The notes beneath the pieces were generated by a model. It was not told where the DNA came from and searched no databases. It worked only from the letters and a program-made list of their open reading frames with translations. The position numbers and the translations under genes were made by a program. 36,049 nt of DNA from Paractinoplanes durhamensis (lineage in GTDB: Bacteria > Actinomycetota > Actinomycetes > Mycobacteriales > Micromonosporaceae), in assembly GCF_016862175.1 (NCBI RefSeq), contig NZ_BOML01000069.1, positions 1 to 36,049 of the forward strand, written 5' to 3'. This document shows positions 8,749 through 17,027 of the stretch, in pieces. Each line of letters begins with the position of its first letter. The stretch's first letter is position 1.

Positions 8749-9288
8749 TCACTCCGACTGCACCACGGTGAAGGGTGGCCGTACGCCCTCGGTGAGCTCG
8801 GCCGCTGCCTCCAGTGCCATCACCGCGCGTTCCCTGCTGCCGACCGGGGACCTGGCCGTGGAGTGCAGCGATCCCAGGGCAACCAGGTAGCCGGAACCCA
8901 CCGCGGCATAACCCGAGATCGTGTGCCCGATCTGATAGTCGGCGCCGACGACGTAGAGGCGACCATGAATGCCGACAAGGAACTGTCCACCCTGTTCCTG
9001 ACCGTTCTCGGTTCTCGCGTAGCCGCCCGTGGAGAGGCACCCGCGGACGGCATCGATGAAGGTGGTCACCATGAACCGGTCTACGTCCCAGGTGTCGGGC
9101 TCGCCGACGGTCAGCGAGTAACGCAGGAGTTGACCCATCCGGTAGCTGGTCGTAAAGCCCATCAGGTAAGGCCCCACCTGAAACACCTTGGAATCCGACC
9201 GCACCGCAACGTGCCACCCGTCGCTCCCCGCCGAGTCCCCACCGATGGTGACGGTCCGCCCGTCCGTGATCCCGACGATGCACGTCAT
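8749..9288 (-). CDS. HslV/proteasome-beta-like Ntn hydrolase, stand-alone
   Basis: The 179-residue protein starts MTCIVGITDGRTVTIGGDSA, which matches the start of proteasome-type beta subunits such as HslV. If Met1 is removed, Thr becomes residue 1, and the conserved catalytic set follows at exactly the HslV spacing: Asp17 in GGDS and Lys33 in SDSKVF. The rest (LMGFTTSYRMGQLL, GGQFLVG, YAAVGSGYLVALGSL) continues the alternating beta-strand pattern and the GSG motif of the fold. No partner ATPase or second subunit gene is next to it, so any peptidase activity would be as a self-assembling single subunit, or the fold serves another role. Similar small proteins occur widely in actinobacteria, mostly annotated as hypothetical, as far as I recall. 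It ends at the shared terminator and is divergent from the small gene at 9317. Confidence 0.75.
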   Translation of the reverse strand: MTCIVGITDGRTVTIGGDSAGSDGWHVAVRSDSKVFQVGPYLMGFTTSYRMGQLLRYSLTVGEPDTWDVDRFMVTTFIDAVRGCLSTGGYARTENGQEQGGQFLVGIHGRLYVVGADYQIGHTISGYAAVGSGYLVALGSLHSTARSPVGSRERAVMALEAAAELTEGVRPPFTVVQSE

Positions 9289-9316
9289 GAGGCCACTCTT
9301 CTAGGCCGGCACGCTC

Positions 9317-9589
9317 ATGCCAACCATCGGGCGTGGATCCGCCGCCCGGAGAGAGCCAGTTGTCAGCTCAGGTCGCGTGCGCCGCGTGGTAGGCGGCCAG
9401 GACCGGGGGCACGCCGTCGGTGAGCATCTTGCGGCGGACACTCCCGCCGACGTGCTGCAACTGCGGATGGCGCTGCTCAGCATCAACGCCGCCGTCGACG
9501 CGTCGGCCCACGGCGATTTCACCGACGAGCAGATCCTGGCGGCCGCCCACCGCCACGCCACCGTCCTGGTCGGCGCTCTCCTCGGGTAG
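9317..9589 (+). CDS. Small hypothetical protein (start uncertain)
   Basis: The last ~50 residues (from TPADVLQ through SINAAVDASAHGDFTDEQILAAA to VLVGALLG) have strongly G/C-ending codons and a helical pattern, as in a real protein. The first ~35 codons lack this bias, so the ATG at 9317 may be too early; a GTG at 9377 or 9386 is an alternative. I recognise no family. The opposite strand of the upstream part (9366-9425) also has strongly biased codons reading GVPPVLAAYHAAHAT then a stop, so this spot may join the remains of two genes. It ends 71 bp before the cyclophilin gene. Confidence 0.35.
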   Translation: MPTIGRGSAARREPVVSSGRVRRVVGGQDRGHAVGEHLAADTPADVLQLRMALLSINAAVDASAHGDFTDEQILAAAHRHATVLVGALLG

Positions 9590-9660
9590 AGCATTGACGT
9601 ATCCACGCGTGTCGATTAGACCAGTGGGGGAGCGTCCGGCTGATTCGTGGAGGTAAGAAA

Positions 9661-10377
9661 GTGGTCAAGGGTCTTCTGGCCGTCGTCCTCACCGTGGCGG
9701 TCGGCCTTGCCGGTGCCACGCCGGCATCGGCGGCGGGGACTGACCCGGACACGCCGACCAGCGGCCCGTGCGCCTACACGCCGACGCCCGACGATCCCGC
9801 GGTCCGGCCGGTCCCGCTGCCCCGCGACCCCCGGCACACACCGTCCCGCGGTGAGGTCCAGGTGCTGCTGCGCACCAACCTCGGTGCCATCCCGCTGGTG
9901 CTGGACCGCAGCGTGGCGCCCTGCACCGTGCAGAGCTTCGTCCACCTGGCCCGGCACCGGTTCTACGACCGCACGATCTGCCACCGCCTCACCGCCTACC
10001 CGACCCTGTCGGTGCTGCAGTGCGGCGACCCGTCCGGCACCGGCGAGGGCGGTCCCGGCTACCGCTACGGCGACGAGTTGCCGACCACCCTCCCGCCCGC
10101 GCCGACCGACCCGACCGGGGTGCGCCGGGTCTACGCCCGCGGGGTGCTGGCCATGGCGAACGCCGGGCCGGACACCAACGGCAGCCAGTTCTTCCTGGTC
10201 TACGCCAACTCGGCGCTGCGCCCGAACTACACGATCTTCGGCCACGTCGAGCCGGCCGGCCTGCGCACCCTGGACACGATCGCGGCCGGCGGGGTGACCC
10301 CGACGCCGGAGGACCCGGCCCCGCTGGACGGGCCGCCCGCGCTGCGGACCGAGATCCGGGTGGCGCGCGTGCACTGA
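9661..10377 (+). CDS. Secreted cyclophilin-type peptidyl-prolyl isomerase
   Basis: The 238-residue protein should catalyse cis-trans isomerisation of prolyl bonds outside the membrane. A signal peptide (MVKGLLAVVLTVAVGLAGATPASA) is followed by a Pro/Thr-rich linker and a cyclophilin domain from ~60 to the end. Family motifs include CTVQSFVHLARHRFYDRT, then GVLAMANAGPDTNGSQFFLV, which matches the NxNxSQFFI active-site block. The GTG start at 9661 is supported by a strong GGAGG at 9649-9653. It is followed after 28 bp by the antiporter gene on the same strand, so the two may be co-transcribed. Bacterial periplasmic or extracellular cyclophilins act as folding helpers; clients cannot be deduced here. 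Confidence 0.9.
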   Translation: MVKGLLAVVLTVAVGLAGATPASAAGTDPDTPTSGPCAYTPTPDDPAVRPVPLPRDPRHTPSRGEVQVLLRTNLGAIPLVLDRSVAPCTVQSFVHLARHRFYDRTICHRLTAYPTLSVLQCGDPSGTGEGGPGYRYGDELPTTLPPAPTDPTGVRRVYARGVLAMANAGPDTNGSQFFLVYANSALRPNYTIFGHVEPAGLRTLDTIAAGGVTPTPEDPAPLDGPPALRTEIRVARVH

Positions 10378-10405
10378 CCGGTGCCCGGCTGGGCATGAGG
10401 GACGT

Positions 10406-11716
10406 GTGCAGATCTCTGATGTGATTTTCGCGGTGGTCGGGCTCGGTGCGCTGCTGGCCGGGATCCTGCCGCGGGTGCTCGAGCGCCGGCCGCTGTCCAT
10501 GCCGATCGTTTTCGTCGGCCTCGGGATGCTGGTCTTCGGGCTTCCGCTCGGGCTTCCGGACGCCGACCCGCTCGCCCATCCGAAGCTCACCGAGCATCTG
10601 ACCGAGCTGGGCGTGATCGTCGCGCTGATGGGCGCCGGGCTGAAGATCGACCGGCCGATGAGCCGGCGGAGCTGGGCGTCCACCTGGCGGCTGCTGATCA
10701 TCGCGATGCCGGTGACGATCGCCGCGATGGCGTTCCTCGGCTGGTGGTGGGCCGGGCTGGTGCCGGCCACCGCGCTGCTGCTGGGCGCCGCCCTCGCCCC
10801 GACCGACCCGGTGCTCGCCGCCGACGTGCAGGTCGGCGAGCCGACTGCCGAGGAGGACTCGGAGGACGAGGTGCGGTTCGCGCTCACCTCCGAGGCCGGC
10901 CTGAACGACGGCCTGGCGTTCCCCTTCGTGTACGCCGCGATCGCGATGGCCTCCACCGCGGGTCTGGGCTGGGCCGTCGAGTGGGCTTGGCGGGACGTGC
11001 TGCTCAAGGTGGTGCTCGGCGTCGTCGGCGGGGTGCTGGTCGGCAAGCTGCTGGGCCGGCTGTTCTTCCGGGCCCGCAAGGAGTCGCTGCGGCTGTCCCG
11101 GCACTCGGAGGGCTTCCTCGCCCTGGCCGCCACCATGCTGGCGTACGGGGTGGCCGAGGTCGCGCACGGCTACGGCTTCCTGGCCGTGTTCGTGGCCGCC
11201 CGGACGATCCGGGCCGCGGAGAGCTCGCACGAGTACCACCAGGTGCTGCACGACTTCGCCGAGCAGACCGAGCGGCTGCTGACCGTGCTCTTGCTGCTGT
11301 TGTTCGGCGGGGCCGTGGTGGGTGGCCTGCTGGGACCACTGACCTGGCCGGCCGTCGCGGTGGGATTGGTGCTGATCTTCGGCGTACGCCCGCTGTCCGG
11401 GTTTTTGTCCCTGCGCGGAGCGCCCGGACGCCGGTCGGAGCACTGGGTGATCGCGGCGTTCGGCATCCGCGGGATCGGATCCTTCTATTACCTTTCGTAT
11501 GCGCTCACCCTGGCCGATTTCCCGAAGGCTGACCTGGTGTGGGCGACCATCGGCTTCGTCGTGCTGGTGTCGGTGGTGCTGCACGGGGTGGCCGCCACCC
11601 CGGTGATGAGGTGGCTCGACCGGGCGAACGAACGCACCGGTCAGGACGCCGGGGCGTTGACGCAGGGTGTGTCGGTGGACACGTATCCGACATCTGCCCG
11701 TCATTTCCCGGTGTAG
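10406..11716 (+). CDS. CPA1-family Na+/H+ antiporter
   Basis: The 436-residue, highly hydrophobic protein has about twelve predicted membrane helices. It should exchange cytoplasmic Na+ (or another monovalent cation) for external protons. Typical CPA1 signatures are ALAPTDPVLAADV in the middle and the conserved SEAGLNDGLAFPF with its Asn-Asp pair. HWVIAAFGIRGIGSFYYL carries the Arg-containing helix common in bacterial NhaP-like proteins. The C-terminus is a short hydrophilic tail. The GTG start at 10406 has GAGG five bases upstream. It lies between a secreted cyclophilin and the Pls/PosA synthetase on the same strand; a role in supporting the latter is speculative. Confidence 0.88.
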   Translation: MQISDVIFAVVGLGALLAGILPRVLERRPLSMPIVFVGLGMLVFGLPLGLPDADPLAHPKLTEHLTELGVIVALMGAGLKIDRPMSRRSWASTWRLLIIAMPVTIAAMAFLGWWWAGLVPATALLLGAALAPTDPVLAADVQVGEPTAEEDSEDEVRFALTSEAGLNDGLAFPFVYAAIAMASTAGLGWAVEWAWRDVLLKVVLGVVGGVLVGKLLGRLFFRARKESLRLSRHSEGFLALAATMLAYGVAEVAHGYGFLAVFVAARTIRAAESSHEYHQVLHDFAEQTERLLTVLLLLLFGGAVVGGLLGPLTWPAVAVGLVLIFGVRPLSGFLSLRGAPGRRSEHWVIAAFGIRGIGSFYYLSYALTLADFPKADLVWATIGFVVLVSVVLHGVAATPVMRWLDRANERTGQDAGALTQGVSVDTYPTSARHFPV

Positions 11717-11800
11717 TCCCGTAGCTTTGAGGGCTGCCCCGGGCGGCTCTCGCCGTGCGCCTGGACGCCGTCGACCCCAAAGGTGGAGTGAGCAAGCCCG

Positions 11801-14800
11801 GTGACTGTCACAGACCTGAGTTTGATCGACCTTCCCGACATCGCCTTCGGCCCCGCGGCCCCGGCGCTGTTCCGCTCCACCGATGCCCCGCAGCGCCGCA
11901 CGCTCGTCGACATCTTCGATGCGACCGTGCAGGACCACGGGGGAGCCCGCGCGATCGACGCCGGCGGCGCCGCCCTGACCTACCGTGAGTTCGCCGGTGC
12001 GGTCGAGTCGGTGCGGGAGAAACTCGCGGGACACTCGGTCGGTGTCGGCGACCGGGTCGGCATCCGGGTCTCGTCCGGTACGACCGAGCTCTACCTGGCC
12101 ATCCTCGGCGTGCTGGCGGCCGGCGCGGCGTACGTGCCGGTGGACGCGGACGACCCTGAGGAGCGGGCCGAGCTGGTCTTCGCCGAGGCGGGCGTGTGCG
12201 CGGTCCTGGGCGACGGCTTGAGCGTCACCATGCGGCGTACCCCCGAAGGCCGTCCCGGACGGCCCGGCCCGGAGGACGACGCCTGGATCATCTTCACCTC
12301 CGGCTCCACCGGCACCCCGAAGGGCGTGGCCGTGTCGCACGGCTCCGCGGCCGCGTTCGTCGACGCCGAGGCGCAGCTGTTCCTGGCCGGCGACGACGCT
12401 GAGGCGATCGGCCCGCAGGACCGGGTGCTGGCCGGGCTGTCGGTGGCGTTCGACGCCTCCTGCGAGGAGATGTGGCTGGCCTGGCGGTACGGCGCGTGCC
12501 TGGTGCCGGCCGAGCGGTCGCTCGTGCGCAGCGGCGTCGACCTCGGCCCGTGGCTGGCCGAGCAGCGCATCACCGTGGTGTCGACGGTGCCGACGCTCGC
12601 CGCGCTGTGGCCGGTCGAGGCGCTCGACGAGGTCCGGCTGCTGATCTTCGGTGGCGAGGCGTGCCCGCCCGAGCTGGCCGAGCGGCTGGCGGTGGAGGGC
12701 CGCGAGGTCTGGAACACCTACGGCCCGACCGAGGCGACCGTGGTCGCCTGCGCCGCGCCGATGACCGGCGAGGGCCCGGTCCGGATCGGCCTGCCCCTGG
12801 CCGGCTGGGAGCTGGCCGTGGTCGACGCGGCCGGCGATCCGGTGGCGATGGGGGAGACCGGCGAGCTGGTCATCGGCGGGGTCGGCCTGGCCCGCTACCT
12901 CGACGCCGCCAAGGACGCCGAGAAGTTCGCGCCGCTGCCCTCGCTCGGCTGGGAACGGGCCTACCGCAGCGGCGACATCGTCCGCGCCGAGCCCGAGGGC
13001 CTGCTGTTCCTCGGCCGCGGCGACGAGCAGGTCAAGCTGGGTGGCCGGCGGATCGAGCTGGGCGAGGTGGACGCGGCGCTGCAGGCGCTGCCCGGTGTCG
13101 CCGGTGCGGCCGCCGCGGTCAAGCGGACCGCGGCCGGCAACCAGCTGCTGGTCGGCTACGTCGTGCCGCGCGACGACTTCGACCCGGCCGCCGCCGCGCT
13201 GCGCATCCGCGAGCAGCTGCCGGCCGCGCTGGTCCCGCTGCTCGCCGCGGTCGACTCGCTGCCCACCCGTACCTCCGGAAAGGTCGACCGGGCCGCCCTG
13301 CCGTGGCCGCTCGCCTCCGGCGCCGGTTCCGAGGAGCTCACCGTCACCGAGGCGTGGCTGGCCGGCGGCTGGGAGGAAATTCTCGGCGTACGCCCCACCG
13401 AGGCCGACGCCGACTTCTTCTCCAACGGCGGCAGCAGCCTCAACGCCGCGCAGCTGGTCGCCTGGATCCGGCGCAGCCACCCGCAGATCGCGGTGGCCGA
13501 CGTCTACCAGCAGCCGCGGCTGTCGCAGATGGCGGCGGCGCTCGACGCGCTCGTCGTGCAGGAGACCCGGGCCCGCCGCGAGATCCGGCCCACGCCCCGC
13601 CGGGCCGGCCTGATCCAGGCACTGCTCATGGTCCCGATGCTCGCCCTCGTCGGGCTGCGCTGGCTCACCGTGCTGGCCGCGCTGGCCAACCTGCTGCCGG
13701 CCGGGTGGGCGCCGCAGACCAACTGGTGGTGGATCGCGGGTGGGTGGGCCCTGCTGTTCAGCCCGCCCGGCCGGATCGCGGTCGCCGCCGGCGGCGCGCG
13801 GCTGCTGCTGCGCGGCGTCCGCAAGGGCAACTACCCGCGCGGCGGCGGCGTGCACCTGCGGCTGTGGGCGGCCGAACGGCTCGCCGAGCTGACCGGCGCC
13901 ACCGGCGTGGCCGGCGCGGGCTGGCAGATCACCTACGCGAAGGCGCTCGGCGCGCAGATCGGCCGGGACGTCGACCTGCATTCGGCGCCGCCGGTCACCG
14001 GCCTGCTCAAGGTCGGCCGCGGCGCGGCGATCGAACCCGAGGTCGACCTCTCCGGCTACTGGATCGACGGCGACATCGTCCGGGTCGGCAAGACCCGGAT
14101 CGGCGCCGGCGCCCGGATCGGCTCGCGCAGCACGCTCATGCCCGGCGCCCGGGTCAGCAAGGGCGCGCACGTCGAGGCCGGTTCGACCGTGTCCGGCGCG
14201 GTGAAGGCCGGCAAGCGGGAAACCGCCTGGCCGGCCCACCGCCCGCCGCGGCGCTCCCGGCTCTGGGTGGTCGCCTACAGCCTGACCGCCCAGCTTCTCG
14301 GCCTGCTCCCGGCCGTGGCCGTGCTGCCCGCGATCGCCATCGTCGGCTGGACCGTGGCTGATCGGCCGAACCTGGGCGCGGCTCTGCTCGCCGCCCCGGT
14401 CGCCGCGGTCGCCTACTTCCTCACCTACGCCCTGTTCGTGCTGGTCGCGGTCCGGGTGCTCGGCGTCGGCATGCGGGCCGGTTTCCATCCGGTCCGGGGC
14501 CGGGTGGCCTGGCAGGTGTGGACCACCGAGCGGCTGATGGGAATGGCCCGGATCGCGCTCTTCCCGATGTACGCCAGCCTGTTCACGCCGGTCTGGCTGC
14601 GCCTGCTCGGCGCCAAGATCGGCCGTAACGCCGAGCTGTCCACCGTTCTCGCGCTGCCGAGGATGACCACCGTCGAGGACGGCGCGTTCCTGGCCGACGA
14701 CACCATGGTCGCCACCTACGAGCTCAGCCACGGCTGGCTGCGGGTCGCCCCGGCCCGGATCGGTAAGCAGGCCTTCCTCGGCAACTCCGGGATGGCCGCG

Positions 14801-15631
14801 CCCGGCCGGTCGGTGCCCAAGCGCGGCCTGGTCGGCGTGCTGTCGTCGGCGCCGCGCAAGGCGAAGAAGGGCTCGTCGTGGCTCGGCGCCCCGCCGATGC
14901 CGCTGCGCCGCACGGTCGAGTCGGGCGACGCCGCGCTCACCTACGACCCGCCGCTGCGGTTGAAGCTGGCCCGCGCCGCGATCGAGCTGTGCCGGATCAT
15001 CCCGGTGATGTGCGCCGGCGTCCTGGCCGTGCTGATGCTGGCCGCGCTCGCGGGGATCTGGCAGACGGCCGGCCTGTGGGTGGCCGCGCTCGTCGCCGGG
15101 CCGGTGCTGTTCGCCGCCGCGATCGCCGGCGCGCTGCTCGGCACGGCCGCGAAGTGGCTGCTGGTCGGGAAGTTCCGGGTCACCGAGCACGCGCTGTGGA
15201 CGTCGTTCGTCTGGCGCAACGAGCTCGCCGACACGTTCGTCGAGGTGCTCGCCGCGCCGTGGCTGTTCCGCTTCGCCTCCGGCACCCCGTTGCTCAACGT
15301 GTGGCTGCGCACACTCGGCGCCAAGATCGGCCGCGGGGTGTGGCTGGAGACGTTCTGGCTGCCCGAGTACGACCTGGTGCGGCTGGGCGCGGGCGCCACC
15401 GTCAACCGAGGTTGCGTAGTGCAAACTCACCTCTTCCATGATCGGATCATGGCCATGGACGAGGTCACTCTGGGCGCGGGCGCCACGCTCGGCCCGCACG
15501 GGATCGTGCTGCCCGGTGCGAGCATCGGTGCGCGCACCACGGTCGGTCCGGGTTCGCTGGTAACCCGCGGCGATGCCGTGCCCGAGGACAGCCGGTGGCT
15601 GGGAAACCCGATCGCGACCTGGGCATCATGA
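11801..15631 (+). CDS. Pls/PosA-family non-ribosomal peptide synthetase (A-PCP-membrane LbH domains)
   Basis: The 1276-residue protein resembles epsilon-poly-lysine synthetase-type enzymes, which activate one amino acid and polymerise or transfer it at the membrane. Residues ~30-510 are an adenylation domain: A3 FTSGSTGTPKG (~165-175), A4 FDASCEEMW, A5 NTYGPTEAT (from 305), A7 YRSGDIV, A8 GRGDEQVKLGGRRIELGE and A10 RTSGKVDR. The carrier domain has DFFSNGGSSL (538-547) with Ser546 as the phosphopantetheine site. The remainder has three pairs of membrane segments alternating with three left-handed beta-helix acyltransferase-like blocks, each opened by LGAxIGR. By eye the specificity residues read D-A-E-S-L-F-T-V-V-K; I recall DAES beginnings in some lysine-type codes but cannot confirm it. 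There is no condensation domain of the usual type. The gene is overlapped by the M1 peptidase gene (ATGA). Family secure; product unknown. Confidence 0.88.
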   Translation: MTVTDLSLIDLPDIAFGPAAPALFRSTDAPQRRTLVDIFDATVQDHGGARAIDAGGAALTYREFAGAVESVREKLAGHSVGVGDRVGIRVSSGTTELYLAILGVLAAGAAYVPVDADDPEERAELVFAEAGVCAVLGDGLSVTMRRTPEGRPGRPGPEDDAWIIFTSGSTGTPKGVAVSHGSAAAFVDAEAQLFLAGDDAEAIGPQDRVLAGLSVAFDASCEEMWLAWRYGACLVPAERSLVRSGVDLGPWLAEQRITVVSTVPTLAALWPVEALDEVRLLIFGGEACPPELAERLAVEGREVWNTYGPTEATVVACAAPMTGEGPVRIGLPLAGWELAVVDAAGDPVAMGETGELVIGGVGLARYLDAAKDAEKFAPLPSLGWERAYRSGDIVRAEPEGLLFLGRGDEQVKLGGRRIELGEVDAALQALPGVAGAAAAVKRTAAGNQLLVGYVVPRDDFDPAAAALRIREQLPAALVPLLAAVDSLPTRTSGKVDRAALPWPLASGAGSEELTVTEAWLAGGWEEILGVRPTEADADFFSNGGSSLNAAQLVAWIRRSHPQIAVADVYQQPRLSQMAAALDALVVQETRARREIRPTPRRAGLIQALLMVPMLALVGLRWLTVLAALANLLPAGWAPQTNWWWIAGGWALLFSPPGRIAVAAGGARLLLRGVRKGNYPRGGGVHLRLWAAERLAELTGATGVAGAGWQITYAKALGAQIGRDVDLHSAPPVTGLLKVGRGAAIEPEVDLSGYWIDGDIVRVGKTRIGAGARIGSRSTLMPGARVSKGAHVEAGSTVSGAVKAGKRETAWPAHRPPRRSRLWVVAYSLTAQLLGLLPAVAVLPAIAIVGWTVADRPNLGAALLAAPVAAVAYFLTYALFVLVAVRVLGVGMRAGFHPVRGRVAWQVWTTERLMGMARIALFPMYASLFTPVWLRLLGAKIGRNAELSTVLALPRMTTVEDGAFLADDTMVATYELSHGWLRVAPARIGKQAFLGNSGMAAPGRSVPKRGLVGVLSSAPRKAKKGSSWLGAPPMPLRRTVESGDAALTYDPPLRLKLARAAIELCRIIPVMCAGVLAVLMLAALAGIWQTAGLWVAALVAGPVLFAAAIAGALLGTAAKWLLVGKFRVTEHALWTSFVWRNELADTFVEVLAAPWLFRFASGTPLLNVWLRTLGAKIGRGVWLETFWLPEYDLVRLGAGATVNRGCVVQTHLFHDRIMAMDEVTLGAGATLGPHGIVLPGASIGARTTVGPGSLVTRGDAVPEDSRWLGNPIATWAS

Positions 15632-16953
15632 CCCCACCGGGGGCCGATCGCTCGACCGACTCGTACCTCCCGGGACACGGCAACGGCGGCTACCGGGTGC
15701 TGCACTACGACCTCGACCTCAATTACCTGGTCGTGTCGAACCGGCTGGCCGGGAAGGCGACCGTCACCGCGCAGGCGGTCCAGTCGCTGTCCCGGTTCAG
15801 CCTCGACCTCGGCCAGTTCCGGGTCTCCGACGTGCGGGTCGACGGGCGGCGGGTCACCTACACCCACCGGGCCGGCAAGCTCCGGATCAAACCCGAGCAA
15901 TCGATCGCCTACGGCGCCACCTTCAAGATCGAGATTAAGTACGCCGGGAAGCCGGTCCCGATCTCCGGGCGCTGGGGCGACATCGGCTGGGACGAGTTGA
16001 CCGACGGCGCGCTGGTGGCCAGCCAGCCGAACGGCGCGCCGTCCTGGTTCCCCTGCAACGACCGCCTGGAGAAGGCCAGCTTCCTGGTCAAGGTCACCGC
16101 CGCGGCGCCGTACACGGTGGTGGTCACCGGCGATCTGGTCTCCCGCCGCCGCGGCGCCGGCGACACCACCTGGGTGTACGAGCGGACCGAGCCGACCGCC
16201 CCCTACCTGATGAGCGTGCAGGTCGGCCGCTACGAGCTGATCGACCTGGCGGTGGGCGGGGTGCGCCAGCAGGCCGCGATCCCGCCCCGGCTGCGGACGG
16301 TGTTCCGGCACGACTTCGGCCGGCACGGCGAGATCATGGCGGCCTTCGAGGGCCTGTTCGGACCCTACCCGTTCCGGGAGTACGTCGTGGTGGTCGCCGA
16401 CGACGACCTGGACGACCCGATCGAGGCGCAGGGCATGGCCGTCTTCGGCCGCAACCACGTCGACGGTTTCCGCACCCACGAGCGGCTGGTCGCGCACGAG
16501 CTCGCCCACCAGTGGTTCGGCAACAGCCTCACGGTCGCCGACTGGCGGCACATCTGGCTCAACGAGGGCTTCGCCACGTACGCGGAATGGTTGTGGTCCG
16601 ATGTTTCCGGCGGACCGTCGGTGGAGGTCCTGGCCGCCCGATGGCACGGCTGGGTGGCGGCGCAGCCGGCGTGGTTCACCGTGGCCGACCCGGGCGTGGC
16701 CCGCATGTTCGACCCGCTGGTCTACAAGCGCGGCGCGCTGACCCTGCACGCCCTGCGCGCGGCGGTCGGCGAGGAGACGTTCTTCGCGCTGCTCCGGTCG
16801 TGGGTCGGCGAGAACCGGCACCGCACCGTGACGACCTCGCAGTTCCGCGAGCACGCCGGTCGATTCACCACGAAGCCGCTGCACGACCTGTTCGCGGCGT
16901 GGCTCGACCGCCCGGCGCTGCCCCCACTGCCGCCGCTCCCGTTGCGAAACTGA
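15628..16953 (+). CDS. M1-family zinc metallopeptidase (aminopeptidase)
   Basis: The 441-residue protein has an N-terminal beta domain and a thermolysin-like catalytic domain. The zinc site is intact: His290-Glu291-x-x-His294 in HELAHQWFG, and Glu313 in NEGFATY, exactly 18 residues after the second His. The exopeptidase GxMEN motif is altered to EAQGMAVFG, so binding of the substrate N-terminus may differ. Full-length aminopeptidase N is about 850 residues; this one ends soon after the catalytic core. No signal peptide is visible. I chose the ATG at 15628, which overlaps the synthetase stop as ATGA, implying translational coupling, over an upstream in-frame ATG at 15595. In epsilon-poly-lysine producers a polymer-degrading aminopeptidase is associated with Pls (from memory), so this enzyme may trim or degrade the neighbour's product. 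Confidence 0.87.
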   Translation: MTPPGADRSTDSYLPGHGNGGYRVLHYDLDLNYLVVSNRLAGKATVTAQAVQSLSRFSLDLGQFRVSDVRVDGRRVTYTHRAGKLRIKPEQSIAYGATFKIEIKYAGKPVPISGRWGDIGWDELTDGALVASQPNGAPSWFPCNDRLEKASFLVKVTAAAPYTVVVTGDLVSRRRGAGDTTWVYERTEPTAPYLMSVQVGRYELIDLAVGGVRQQAAIPPRLRTVFRHDFGRHGEIMAAFEGLFGPYPFREYVVVVADDDLDDPIEAQGMAVFGRNHVDGFRTHERLVAHELAHQWFGNSLTVADWRHIWLNEGFATYAEWLWSDVSGGPSVEVLAARWHGWVAAQPAWFTVADPGVARMFDPLVYKRGALTLHALRAAVGEETFFALLRSWVGENRHRTVTTSQFREHAGRFTTKPLHDLFAAWLDRPALPPLPPLPLRN

Positions 16954-17027
16954 ACACTCTTCCCGTCATCGGCGAACTACGGGTGTGATGCACCTGAGGC
17001 GACGACGGAGACGGGTCCGGTGGTGAG

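Noticed and set aside
9989..15499. 1836-residue minus-strand frame antisense to the synthetase
   Set aside because: It is an Arg/Gly/Gln-rich shadow of highly biased codons in the real plus-strand genes and shows no domain.
16954..17027. ECF-type autoregulated promoter before the sigma gene
   Set aside because: A GAAAC-like and a CGTC-like element are present, but only 13 bases apart instead of about 16.
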